From a virus: a stretch of DNA of 46,785 nt. The stretch lies in IMG/VR virus record IMGVR_UViG_3300005518_000021, positions 1 to 46,785 of that record, one strand, 5' to 3'. The notes under the pieces were generated by a model. That model saw only the letters and a list, made by a program, of their open reading frames with translations, was not told the DNA's origin and did no database searches. The position numbers and the translations under genes were made by a program. Positions 22,868 through 29,869 of this stretch are shown piece after piece (position 1 is the stretch's first letter; the number at the start of each line of letters is the position of its first letter).

Positions 22868-23457
22868 GCGCCCACGAGAAAGACCCTCTGGACGACGCTC
22901 TCTCCGCCCTCTTCGACCAGTTCACAATCCTCTCACACGCCGGGTATGGAGGCGGTCCGCTGGCAGGCGAGCAGGGAGTCTACCGGCTGACCGTCCCCTT
23001 CTACGGCAAGGTCATGGAGGGGATCACCACCGTCTCCAACCTGCCCGTCCTGCGCTACAACGCCAACCCGACGAGGGTGATCCAGGACGCCGTCTTCAAG
23101 TGGCTCTACGTGCTGACGTCAGTCCTCTCGCAGAAGGAGAGTGAGCTGGCCTATCTCAGGAACACCTACCGCTGGGAGATGAGGCTGGCGGCCGCCGCCG
23201 AAGAGAGCCGCCAGCTCCAGTTGTTCCGGCAGTTCCTGGCGACGAAGTGCGCCGAGCTGGGAGAGGGCGCCCCGACGATGGACACCCTGCGCGAGATCAA
23301 GACGGCGGCCTGGGACGAGGCCCCCTCGCCTGCTCTACGCCTGAAGTGCACGCACATCGTCGCCCACGACCCCAAGGTAAGGGCCGTTCTCGCCGCCCTG
23401 CCCTATGAAGAAGCAGAAGGATTCACAAGCTGGCTGGAGGCGCACGTTTATGGCTGA
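22864..23457 (+). CDS. Unrecognised protein, 197 aa
   Basis: A mostly helical acidic protein with a possible membrane-free globular fold and no catalytic motif. It overlaps the upstream gene by 4 bases and the J-domain gene by 8 bases. The region is rich in charged helices (EESRQLQLFRQFLATK). The function is unknown. Confidence 0.65.
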   Translation: MSAHEKDPLDDALSALFDQFTILSHAGYGGGPLAGEQGVYRLTVPFYGKVMEGITTVSNLPVLRYNANPTRVIQDAVFKWLYVLTSVLSQKESELAYLRNTYRWEMRLAAAAEESRQLQLFRQFLATKCAELGEGAPTMDTLREIKTAAWDEAPSPALRLKCTHIVAHDPKVRAVLAALPYEEAEGFTSWLEAHVYG

Positions 23458-23941
23458 GTACGGAAACCTGAACACGAACGTCACGGCGGACAAGACCAAG
23501 GTAGAGCTACGCGAGACGTTCAGGAAGTGGGGCATCGGGCGGGATCACTTCGAGATCTTTCCGCCGGAGGACAGATGGAAGCCGGAGGCCGTCGTCGTCT
23601 ACTGGAAGGACGGCAGCAAGCAGACGATGGCCTGCAAACGCTTCGACAACTATTACACCAACCTGCGGGCCGTGTACCTGGCGCTCGAGAGCCTGCGCCT
23701 GGCCGATCAACGGGGCATCCTCCCCGAGCTGGCGGCGGCAGCAGCGGCCCTCTTGCCCCCGCCGAAGACCAAACGGCCGCCGAACGAGGTGCTGGGCATC
23801 TTCCCGGACACGCCTCTGGCCGAGGCTGAGGCCATGTACAGGGCAAAGGCGAAGAGGCTGCACCCCGACCACGGCGGCGACCCCGAAGCGATGAAGGAGC
23901 TGAACGAAGCATGGGAAGAATACAGAAAAGGAGCGAAGTAG
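23450..23941 (+). CDS. J-domain protein
   Basis: This is a 163-aa protein. The C-terminal 55 residues form a J domain: VLGIFPDTPL, a helix with AKAKRLHPDHGG carrying the HPD motif, then MKELNEAWEEYRK. J domains stimulate ATP hydrolysis by Hsp70 (DnaK). Phage versions can recruit the host chaperone to replication or assembly complexes. The N-terminal 100 residues are unrecognised. The start is ATG 23450, inside the end of the preceding gene. It is encoded apart from the DnaJ-type zinc fingers at 19420. Confidence 0.85.
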   Translation: MAEYGNLNTNVTADKTKVELRETFRKWGIGRDHFEIFPPEDRWKPEAVVVYWKDGSKQTMACKRFDNYYTNLRAVYLALESLRLADQRGILPELAAAAAALLPPPKTKRPPNEVLGIFPDTPLAEAEAMYRAKAKRLHPDHGGDPEAMKELNEAWEEYRKGAK

Positions 23942-23943
23942 TC

Positions 23944-24117
23944 GTGATCGAGACCAAAACAATCGAGAGCACCGACCGGGAGAAGTTCGAGGAGACGCTG
24001 GCCACGCACATACGCGAGGGCTGGAACCTCGTCGGCTTCTCAACAGCGACGACCCACGACGACTACCGGACGGACTTCTACTACACCGCCGTCCTCAGCA
24101 GGGGCACGCTGGCATGA
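23944..24117 (+). CDS. Small DUF4177/DUF1737-like protein, 57 aa
   Basis: The start is GTG 23944, 10 bases after AAAAGGAG. The segment VIETKTIESTDREKFEETL then HIREGWNLVGFST and DFYYTAVLSR fits the short alpha/beta proteins with a conserved GW..V turn that are common in phages. The function is unknown. Confidence 0.65.
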   Translation: MIETKTIESTDREKFEETLATHIREGWNLVGFSTATTHDDYRTDFYYTAVLSRGTLA

Positions 24118-24296
24118 CAAAGCGCAACAAGTTCACAGCCAAACAGCGCGCTCAGGCCAAACGGAACGCTCTGAGCGACGGCCAGGGCGCCCGCAAGAAG
24201 AAGTCCGGGGCCTCCCACCGCCATCTCTCCGGCCGCCACAAGCGCTCCTTCCGCGACCTAAGCACCAGAGGGGAGCCCACAGGTGCACCCCGCTGA
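24114..24296 (+). CDS. Very basic small protein, 60 aa
   Basis: This protein is Lys/Arg-rich throughout (KRNKFTAKQRAQAKRNA) with no hydrophobic core. It overlaps both neighbours. It could be a nucleic-acid-binding peptide. The coupling at both ends supports that it is real, but the low complexity lowers confidence. Confidence 0.5.
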   Translation: MTKRNKFTAKQRAQAKRNALSDGQGARKKKSGASHRHLSGRHKRSFRDLSTRGEPTGAPR

Positions 24297-25737
24297 GCTC
24301 GGCCTTCCCTACGACAGCTACCGCCCTGTCCAGGAGCACGCCCTCGCCTGGGCTCAGCAGACCGACAAGCGTATCCTCTTGCTGGAGGCGCCCCCTGGAG
24401 TCGGAAAGTCGCTCATCGGAGCGGCTTGGGGGCGCCTCTTTGCCGGCCAACGCGGAGCCATCCTGACCCGCACCCTCTCCCTCCTCGGCCAGTACGAGCG
24501 CACGATCGGCCTCCCTGCCATCCGCGGCGCGGGCAACTTCACCTGCCAGACCTGGTCCAACCGGCTCGGCCGCCGCATCACCTGCGAGCAGGCAGGCGAC
24601 CGCTGCGCCTTTGATAAGACAAGAGACTGTCCTTACTGGAAGCAGCGGCTGGAAGGCGCTCAGGCGGCTCAGAGCGTCGTCTCCTACGCCTACGCCTTAT
24701 CATCCTGGCAATGGCGTCAGGAGCTGCACTACCTGGTCTGTGACGAGGGTCACAACGTCATCGACCAGCTCACCGAATGGCAGGCCATCCGTCTGCCTCT
24801 GGAGCTCGACCCCCCGGAAGACCTCTCGATCTTGGCCGTCTGGGCGCGTGGCAAGTTCGGCGCATGGAACGCCCAGAAGCCGGCCGACGACCAGCTTGAG
24901 AAGCTCGTAATCTGGAAGAAGGCGATGGGCAACCTGGAGCGCGCCTGCCGCATCAAGGCGGACGACCTCTACGTCATGAGCAGGAGCAAGACCTCGCTCG
25001 TCCTCTCCCCCGTCTGGCCGAAGCCGCAGTACCTCTGGCAGTACCGCAACCTCCTCATGTCCGCCACTCTGTACGGCGGCGGCCTCCTCGCCGATCTCTT
25101 CGACCTGGCCCCCGGCACCTGGGACTATCTAGCCGTCCCTTCCCCCTTCTCCGTCTCTCGCCGCCCTTGCTACATCGCCGCCTTCGTCCCCATGAACAAG
25201 GACGCCGGCGACGACGCCTTCCGCCAGATGGCCTCGAACATCGCCTGGGTGATGGCCAAGTACCCCGGCGAGAAGGGGCTCATCCACGTCTCCTCCTACT
25301 CCCAGGTACAGAGGCTTCAGAAGTACCTCGCCGACGACGGGCTCCCGATCATCTACCACTACAACGCCACGCGAGATAAACGCGCCGCCCTCTTCAACCG
25401 CTTCCGGCACACGCCGGGCGCCTGGCTCCTCTCCCCCTCCGCCGGCGAGGGAGAAGACTTCCCCTACGAAGCCGCCCGCGTCAACGTCATCGCCAAGGTC
25501 CCCTACCCCGACCTCGGGGACCCAATCATGAAGGCACGCCGCGCCGACGGCAAGCTGGGCGCCACCTTCTACTCTGCCCTGGCCTGCGCCCGCGTCGCCC
25601 AAGCCTACGGCCGCTCCATGCGTGCCGAAGACGACTGGGGCCACACCTGGATCCTGGACGCCGCCTTCTGGAATCTTCTGAAGTTCAACCGGGAACTGCT
25701 GCCAAATTACCTCCGGGAAGCGATAATCAGAGTATGA
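24283..25737 (+). CDS. XPD/DinG-like superfamily 2 helicase
   Basis: This is a 484-aa protein with GTG start 24283 after GGGGAG. Walker A is APPGVGKS (36-43) and the Walker B box is DEGH (154-157). Between them are four Cys at 88, 101, 108 and 116, the position and spacing of the iron-sulfur domain of XPD, Rad3 and DinG. The C-terminal half has helicase motifs LIHVSSYSQVQ, a SPSAGEGEDFPYEAARVN segment, and AYGRSMRAEDDWG (motif VI-like QxxGRxxR). Relatives unwind DNA 5' to 3'. Here it probably serves replication or recombination, together with the XPF-type nuclease encoded at 29848. Confidence 0.88.
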   Translation: MHPAELGLPYDSYRPVQEHALAWAQQTDKRILLLEAPPGVGKSLIGAAWGRLFAGQRGAILTRTLSLLGQYERTIGLPAIRGAGNFTCQTWSNRLGRRITCEQAGDRCAFDKTRDCPYWKQRLEGAQAAQSVVSYAYALSSWQWRQELHYLVCDEGHNVIDQLTEWQAIRLPLELDPPEDLSILAVWARGKFGAWNAQKPADDQLEKLVIWKKAMGNLERACRIKADDLYVMSRSKTSLVLSPVWPKPQYLWQYRNLLMSATLYGGGLLADLFDLAPGTWDYLAVPSPFSVSRRPCYIAAFVPMNKDAGDDAFRQMASNIAWVMAKYPGEKGLIHVSSYSQVQRLQKYLADDGLPIIYHYNATRDKRAALFNRFRHTPGAWLLSPSAGEGEDFPYEAARVNVIAKVPYPDLGDPIMKARRADGKLGATFYSALACARVAQAYGRSMRAEDDWGHTWILDAAFWNLLKFNRELLPNYLREAIIRV

Positions 25738-25859
25738 GCATGGACGCTCGCGTGGTCCCTTACGGCCCCCTCCAGCTCTTCTTCTGCCAGGTCTGCCGCC
25801 GCAACCCCACAGTCGCGGCCCGGTGCAAAGAGTGCGCAGAAAAGGCGAAGAGTGAGTGA
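25734..25859 (+). CDS. Zinc-ribbon micro-protein, 41 aa
   Basis: The reading MSMDARVVPYGPLQLF is followed by FCQVCRR and RCKECAEK, two CxxC pairs 15 residues apart. The ATG overlaps the helicase stop (ATGA) and the stop overlaps the next GTG. It probably binds zinc. The function is unknown. Confidence 0.6.
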   Translation: MSMDARVVPYGPLQLFFCQVCRRNPTVAARCKECAEKAKSE

Positions 25860-26071
25860 ACAGCGACGAAGAGAAGCGCGTCTTCGAGATGTGGGGCTGG
25901 ACTTACGACTGCATCGACCGCCAGTGGGTATCCCCCTCCGGCAACGTCTTTGTTCCCATCGAGAGCCTCATGACTCTCGCCTCTTTCGACGACCCCAATC
26001 TAATCGCCAGCGCGGAAGGCGAGCTCATCGGAGTCATCATGACTCACGGCGTACGCAGGAAGGAGAGCTAA
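25856..26071 (+). CDS. Small protein, 71 aa
   Basis: The start is GTG 25856, coupled to the preceding stop. It is an acidic protein with FEMWGWTYDCIDRQWVSPSG near the N terminus, a Trp-rich segment. No family is recognised. Confidence 0.6.
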   Translation: MNSDEEKRVFEMWGWTYDCIDRQWVSPSGNVFVPIESLMTLASFDDPNLIASAEGELIGVIMTHGVRRKES

Positions 26072-26401
26072 GTGGACAGGATAAACAAGATGATCGAAGC
26101 CTTCTCAGAGTTCTCGCCCCCCTCCTGCCCGCACACGGACTGCGGCTGCGAGGGGATCTCCCGCTGCTGCCTGGACTGCCCTCTCCCCCGCTGCATCTAC
26201 GAGAGGACCTACGCCCAGTCCCACCGCTCCCCCTACACGAATGTCAGACCCTCGAAGTACATCACGGCGGCGCGCAAAGCAGACGACGTCGCCGCTCTCG
26301 CTCGCTCCGGTCTCTCTCAGCGTGAGATCAACGCTGTCACCGGCATCCCCTTCCGCACGATCCAGCGCGCTTTCGCCTCTCGTCTGCGTCCTGCCCCCTG
26401 A
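26072..26401 (+). CDS. Cys-cluster plus helix-turn-helix regulator candidate
   Basis: The 109-aa reading starts at GTG 26072, directly after the previous stop. The N-terminal half has six to seven Cys (CPHTDCGCEG, RCCLDCPLPRC), probably a metal site. The C-terminal half holds a helix-turn-helix: DDVAALARSGLSQREINAVTGIPFRTIQRAF. It resembles small DNA-binding regulators. It is the last gene before the control region at 26402, so autoregulation or control of the 26887 operon is possible. Confidence 0.7.
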   Translation: MDRINKMIEAFSEFSPPSCPHTDCGCEGISRCCLDCPLPRCIYERTYAQSHRSPYTNVRPSKYITAARKADDVAALARSGLSQREINAVTGIPFRTIQRAFASRLRPAP

Positions 26402-26538
26402 CTCGCTCGGCCCCTGCCGCTCGCCCCCCCATCACGTTTCGGCAGCATACCTAATTCAGACCCTTGACGCTCCCTCAGACTCTCTTTTTCTTATCCTTTA
26501 GACTCTGGAACCTCCCTTACCCCGCCGACCACCCACGA

Positions 26539-26567
26539 AGTGTAGGTGCTTTTTCTCGCTTTGTCAA
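26539..26567 (-). promoter_or_regulatory. Antisense-facing promoter
   Basis: On the minus strand TTGACA (26567-26562), exactly 17 bp, TACACT (26544-26539). Transcription would run from about 26532 into the 3' end of the helix-turn-helix gene, antisense to it. No convincing gene lies downstream on that strand. Confidence 0.5.
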
Positions 26568-26605
26568 TAGCTTGGAAAACATAATGCTCCTTATGTTCTT
26601 GAAAA

Positions 26606-26644
26606 GGAGAGACAAGCCCTTGAAGGAGAGTCAAGGGAGAGACG
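26606..26644. repeat. GGAGAGTCAAG-type repeats, shared with the late control region
   Basis: GGAGAGACAAG at 26606, GGAGAGTCAAG at 26625 and a partial GGGAGAGACGA at 26636. The central 10-mer equals the unit at 11400-11409. This suggests one factor acting at both control regions. Confidence 0.55.
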
Positions 26645-26673
26645 ATGGGTCTGACTAGGTGTGCTGCCATTGC

Positions 26674-26769
26674 GTGCACCTGACGATGTGTGTACCTGAC
26701 GAAACGTGCACGTAACGAAACGTATGTCATACGAAACGTGATGCCTACGAAATGGGTACGTGCCGAGAG
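26674..26769. repeat. Six 16-bp degenerate tandem repeats (iteron-like)
   Basis: Units start at 26674, 26690, 26706, 26722, 26738 and 26754. Units 2-4 share ACGAAAC at the same phase, units 1 and 2 share CCTGACGA, and unit 6 is weak. The approximate consensus is GTGYACCTGACGAAAC. Such arrays act as replication iterons or operator arrays. The promoter at 26806 follows directly. Confidence 0.65.
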
Positions 26770-26805
26770 GTGCAGACGGGCTCTGTTGGGATGTGGGAAA
26801 AGGGC

Positions 26806-26834
26806 TGGACACGGGGGGCTGCGAGGTTTCTAAT
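26806..26834 (+). promoter_or_regulatory. Promoter of the recombination/repair operon
   Basis: TGGACA (26806-26811), 17 bp, TCTAAT (26829-26834), each 5 of 6 matches. Start expected near 26841. The first gene begins at 26887 after AGGAAGGGAG. Confidence 0.6.
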
Positions 26835-26886
26835 AGGCCCCTATCAACCCAGTTCTAGTTTTCTCAGGAAGGGAGACGTCTTCACA

Positions 26887-27768
26887 ATGCCTGAAGAGTC
26901 TGCAACTACGAGCAATCCCTACGGGCCTCAAGGAGAGGTCGTCAAGGGGATAGGTTTCGATCCGCTCGCTCCGCCCGAGGTGGCGTTCGAGCTGGAGGGC
27001 AAGCTGGTCTATCAAGGTTTCGAGAGGGCCAGCGACGAGTACGCGGCGCGATCGGACGGCAAGAGGCCGACGAAGTGGCGCCAGGTCTTCGAGGCCCAGG
27101 ACGTCGTCCGGTCTGACGGAACGCCGGCCGTGTTCAGTAACTCTCCTTCGGTTACGCAGGGAGACGGAGTGACGCCGCTGGGCGAGGGAAGCGCCATGCA
27201 TTTTCTCGCGACTGCCTGGAAGGGGACCAAGGGCGTCGAGATCTCGATGAATCCTGACGACGTCAGGAGCGAGGCGTTCCTCGGGAGAGTCTTCAAGCTC
27301 AAGAGCAAGCGGCTCAAGGTGGGGACGGACAGGGTCACGAAGGAGCCGTTCTACGTGAGGCTGTACCTGCCCGTCGAGATCATGCCGGTCGGCTATCAGT
27401 ACGTCGGCGAGAAGAGAGTCCTCAAGGACAGGGAGGCTGAGGATGCGGGCGTGGCGCCGGCGGGCGTGGGAGCTACGGCTCAGGTGGACAAGAGCACGAA
27501 CGATGCTGAGGTGGCCGCCAAGCTGGCCGCTCTCCTCGTTCAGTCCGGTGCTGACCGCACGACAGCCCAGGATGCGGTGTTCGCCGACGCCGAGATGAAG
27601 GCGACGCCGGAGCTGTGGGGCATGAGCATCATCTCGAGGCTGGTGCCCCCAAAGGCGCCGCTCATCGATGAGCTTATCCAGCGGGGCTACCTCACCGAGA
27701 ACGGGACGGGGAAGTTCGCGCTGGGGACCACAGAGCTCGCAGAGGCGCCGGCGGCAGCGACGTCTTAA
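26887..27768 (+). CDS. Unrecognised early protein, 293 aa
   Basis: ATG 26887, 11 bases after AGGAAGGGAG; the frame is open upstream, but that region is the repeat array. The N-terminal 190 residues look like an OB- or beta-rich domain (FELEGKLVYQGFERA, GRVFKLKSKRLKVGTDRV, FYVRLYLPVEIMPV). A linker follows, then a helical C-terminal segment with a winged-helix-like end (APLIDELIQRGYLTENGTGKFAL). As first gene of a recombination operon it may be a single-stranded-DNA-associated protein. That is a guess from context. Confidence 0.65.
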   Translation: MPEESATTSNPYGPQGEVVKGIGFDPLAPPEVAFELEGKLVYQGFERASDEYAARSDGKRPTKWRQVFEAQDVVRSDGTPAVFSNSPSVTQGDGVTPLGEGSAMHFLATAWKGTKGVEISMNPDDVRSEAFLGRVFKLKSKRLKVGTDRVTKEPFYVRLYLPVEIMPVGYQYVGEKRVLKDREAEDAGVAPAGVGATAQVDKSTNDAEVAAKLAALLVQSGADRTTAQDAVFADAEMKATPELWGMSIISRLVPPKAPLIDELIQRGYLTENGTGKFALGTTELAEAPAAATS

Positions 27769-27772
27769 GGCG

Positions 27773-28663
27773 GTGGTCCATTACACGAACAAGTACGGCA
27801 TCGACCCTGCCATCGAGCAGGCCGTACGCGCGGACACGTATGAGAGGGTAGGTGACATTTCCGTCACCGCCCTCCTGCGTCCCCCGCAGGTGGCTGCCTT
27901 GGAGCGCCAGCACTCCGATCAGATCGAGGAGGACGTGAGCGACGGGCTCTGGAAGATCCTGGGCCAGGCCGTTCACCATATCCTTTCTGAGCAACGGACG
28001 GCCGGCGACATCGCGGAGATGCGGCTTGGTGTCGACGTGCGGGGCTGGCGAGTGACCGGCCAGTTTGACCGCTGGTATCCCGAGCGCGAGGGCGACCCCT
28101 TCATGATTAAGGACTTCAAGGTGACGTCGGCCTGGCGCTACATCTATGGGGGGATCGAGGACTGGCAGCGGCAGTTGAATCTATACGCTTTGCTGGCCGA
28201 GAAGAACAACCTGCCCGTCGATGAGCTCCGGGCCTGCCTCATTCTCAGGGACTGGGTGGGACGCCTGGCCGCCGAGCAGCCGGACTACCCCAAGATCCCC
28301 TTCGTCGAGATCACGGTGGAGAAGTGGACGCGGGAATTCGCCGAGGCGTTCCTGGACCAGCGCGTGAGGCTGCACCAGGCCGCGCGCAAGGGCGAGTACG
28401 GGCCGTGCTCGGAGGCGGATAGATGGCAGCGGCCGGAGAGCTGGGCCGTCCAGAAGGAAGGGGCGGCGCGGGCCTGGCGGGTGACGGATAACTATGCCGA
28501 CGCCGCTGAGCTGGCAGGCCGGTCGCAAACAGGCATGGTCGTCGTCCACCGGCCGGGCCAGTCAATACGATGCGAGAGCTACTGCGCCGTGATGCCGTGG
28601 TGCGACCAGGCGAAGAAACTAGGAATCATACCGAAGGAGGAACAGAGTGCCTTACCTGCGTAA
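27773..28663 (+). CDS. Cas4/RecB-like PD-(D/E)XK nuclease
   Basis: This is a 296-aa protein with GTG start 27773. LGQAVHHIL supplies the early His, GQFDRWYP the first acidic residue, and MIKDFKVTS the D-x-K catalytic core, in the order of the RecB/Cas4 family. The C terminus has C(S)...CESYCAVMPWC, with an upstream GPC, a likely four-Cys iron-sulfur site as in Cas4 and AddB. Such enzymes resect DNA ends. It is encoded with an annealing-type ATPase and an XPF-like nuclease, so it is probably the exonuclease of the phage recombination set. Confidence 0.85.
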   Translation: MVHYTNKYGIDPAIEQAVRADTYERVGDISVTALLRPPQVAALERQHSDQIEEDVSDGLWKILGQAVHHILSEQRTAGDIAEMRLGVDVRGWRVTGQFDRWYPEREGDPFMIKDFKVTSAWRYIYGGIEDWQRQLNLYALLAEKNNLPVDELRACLILRDWVGRLAAEQPDYPKIPFVEITVEKWTREFAEAFLDQRVRLHQAARKGEYGPCSEADRWQRPESWAVQKEGAARAWRVTDNYADAAELAGRSQTGMVVVHRPGQSIRCESYCAVMPWCDQAKKLGIIPKEEQSALPA

Positions 28664-28850
28664 CGCGAGCAGCAACGAGATCCATCATCGGGTCAGGGAT
28701 GAGCGCTGCAACGCCGACGACATGGAAGAGAGCAATAAGAACTGGATGAGCTTCGACGACCTGCTCAGACTGATCCAGCTCCAGGGAGACCTCAACTTCT
28801 GCAAGTGGTGCTGGAAGGACGAGGAAGGTGGCGAAGGGACTGGTCTTTAG
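28647..28850 (+). CDS. Small acidic protein, 67 aa
   Basis: GTG 28647, after AAGGAGG inside the end of the nuclease gene. It contains DERCNADD and FCKWCWKDEE, with a CxxC pair near the C terminus. It could be metal-binding. The function is unknown. Confidence 0.6.
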   Translation: MPYLRNASSNEIHHRVRDERCNADDMEESNKNWMSFDDLLRLIQLQGDLNFCKWCWKDEEGGEGTGL

Positions 28851-28854
28851 GACG

Positions 28855-29060
28855 ATGCTCACCGAGATCGTCTCTAACCACAAGCTCGACGCTGATGGCA
28901 AGCCGGCCGGCGGGCAGACGACGGGGATAGGCTTCTCGATCGTCTGGCAGGCCGGGAGAACAGCCTGGCGATCACCCACCTCGAGGAGGCGCTCCACTGG
29001 CTCCAGCACAGGACGGCAGAGCGAGAGGCGCGCGGGGTGGAGGGGACGCACGAGGTCTAG
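28855..29060 (+). pseudogene. Frame-disrupted phage protein with Acb2/Tad1-like C-terminal helix pair
   Basis: The first half (ATG 28855: MLTEIVSNHKLDADGKPAGG then GIGFSIVWQ) and the second half (GRENSLAITHLEEALHWL then RTAEREARGVEGTHEV, ending at TAG 29058-29060) lie in different frames, switching near 28947-28955. From memory both halves belong to one family of small phage proteins with about 20-30 more residues in the middle. The second half resembles the Acb2/Tad1-type hairpin (REN..AIT.LEEA..W). The TAG is 2 bases before the next gene start, while the first frame runs on to 29070 with an Arg/Ser-rich nonsense tail. A deletion with frameshift, or a consensus error, is likely. Confidence 0.6.
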
Positions 29061-29062
29061 AC

Positions 29063-29869
29063 GTGAATGACACCCTCTTTACGAATGTGTTCGGGCCGCC
29101 GGACACAGGCAAGACCAGCCTCGCCTTCACGCACCCGCCGCCCTTTCACTATGCCCGCTTCGACCGGCGGGCCGACAAGATCATCCAGAGCGTAGAGGCT
29201 TTCCACGGCGAGGGCTGCGTGCTGGAGGAGACGTATCTCTGGGACCCTTTTAACACGGACAGCAAGGGGCAGAGCTACGTCTTCCTGAAGAAGTTCGAGC
29301 AGCAAGTCGCCAAAGCTCTCGGACTGGGCGAGGGGACTTTCATCATCGACGGGGGCAACAGGCTCTGGGACGCCGTGCAGGACGTCAAGCTGCCCTGGTC
29401 TGACGACCCCAAGGAGCAGGAGGCGATCGAGAAGCGGCGACGGCTGAGCTACGGCATGGCCAACGCCTACCTGAATGACATCCTGCTGGTGCTCGAAGAC
29501 TCCCCCCTCAACCTGGCGATCATCCACCACGTCCGCCCGGTCTTCGATAGCCAGGGCAAGGAGACGGACAAGGTCAAACCGGACTACTTCAAGCGCGTCC
29601 CCTACACAGCGACGGCCGAGATCTTCATGATGAGCACGCGGCCGCTGGAAGTACACGTCCCGACGGTGCGCGCCGGAATGCTGAGCGCCAACGGGGGCGG
29701 CGTGCAGGTCTCTCAGAAGCCGGAGTTCTGGGGGCTCATCACGATCTTCAAGCACGACGCCAGCATGGAAGGGAAGATGCTTCCTAACCTGGACTTCCGT
29801 TACCTGTACGGGCTGGCCTTCGGCAAGAGCTACAAGGGAGGGGAGCTGTGGAGTCCGAACGGGCAATGA
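29063..29869 (+). CDS. Sak4-like RecA-fold ATPase
   Basis: A 268-aa protein with GTG start 29063. Walker A is GPPDTGKTS near residue 11, a Walker B-like strand is GTFIIDGGNRLWD, and a third motif strand is LNLAIIHHVRP. The size and layout are those of the phage nucleotide-binding proteins (Sak4 type) that act with single-stranded DNA annealing and recombination. Its stop overlaps the in-frame ATG of the next gene. The role is inferred from fold and neighbours. Confidence 0.75.
   Translation: MNDTLFTNVFGPPDTGKTSLAFTHPPPFHYARFDRRADKIIQSVEAFHGEGCVLEETYLWDPFNTDSKGQSYVFLKKFEQQVAKALGLGEGTFIIDGGNRLWDAVQDVKLPWSDDPKEQEAIEKRRRLSYGMANAYLNDILLVLEDSPLNLAIIHHVRPVFDSQGKETDKVKPDYFKRVPYTATAEIFMMSTRPLEVHVPTVRAGMLSANGGGVQVSQKPEFWGLITIFKHDASMEGKMLPNLDFRYLYGLAFGKSYKGGELWSPNGQ

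Noticed and set aside
28951-29070. C-terminal 40 residues of the continuous frame beginning at 28828
   Set aside because: The Arg/Ser/Thr-rich tail has no sense in relation to the first half, overlaps the next gene, and a better family match lies in the shifted frame.
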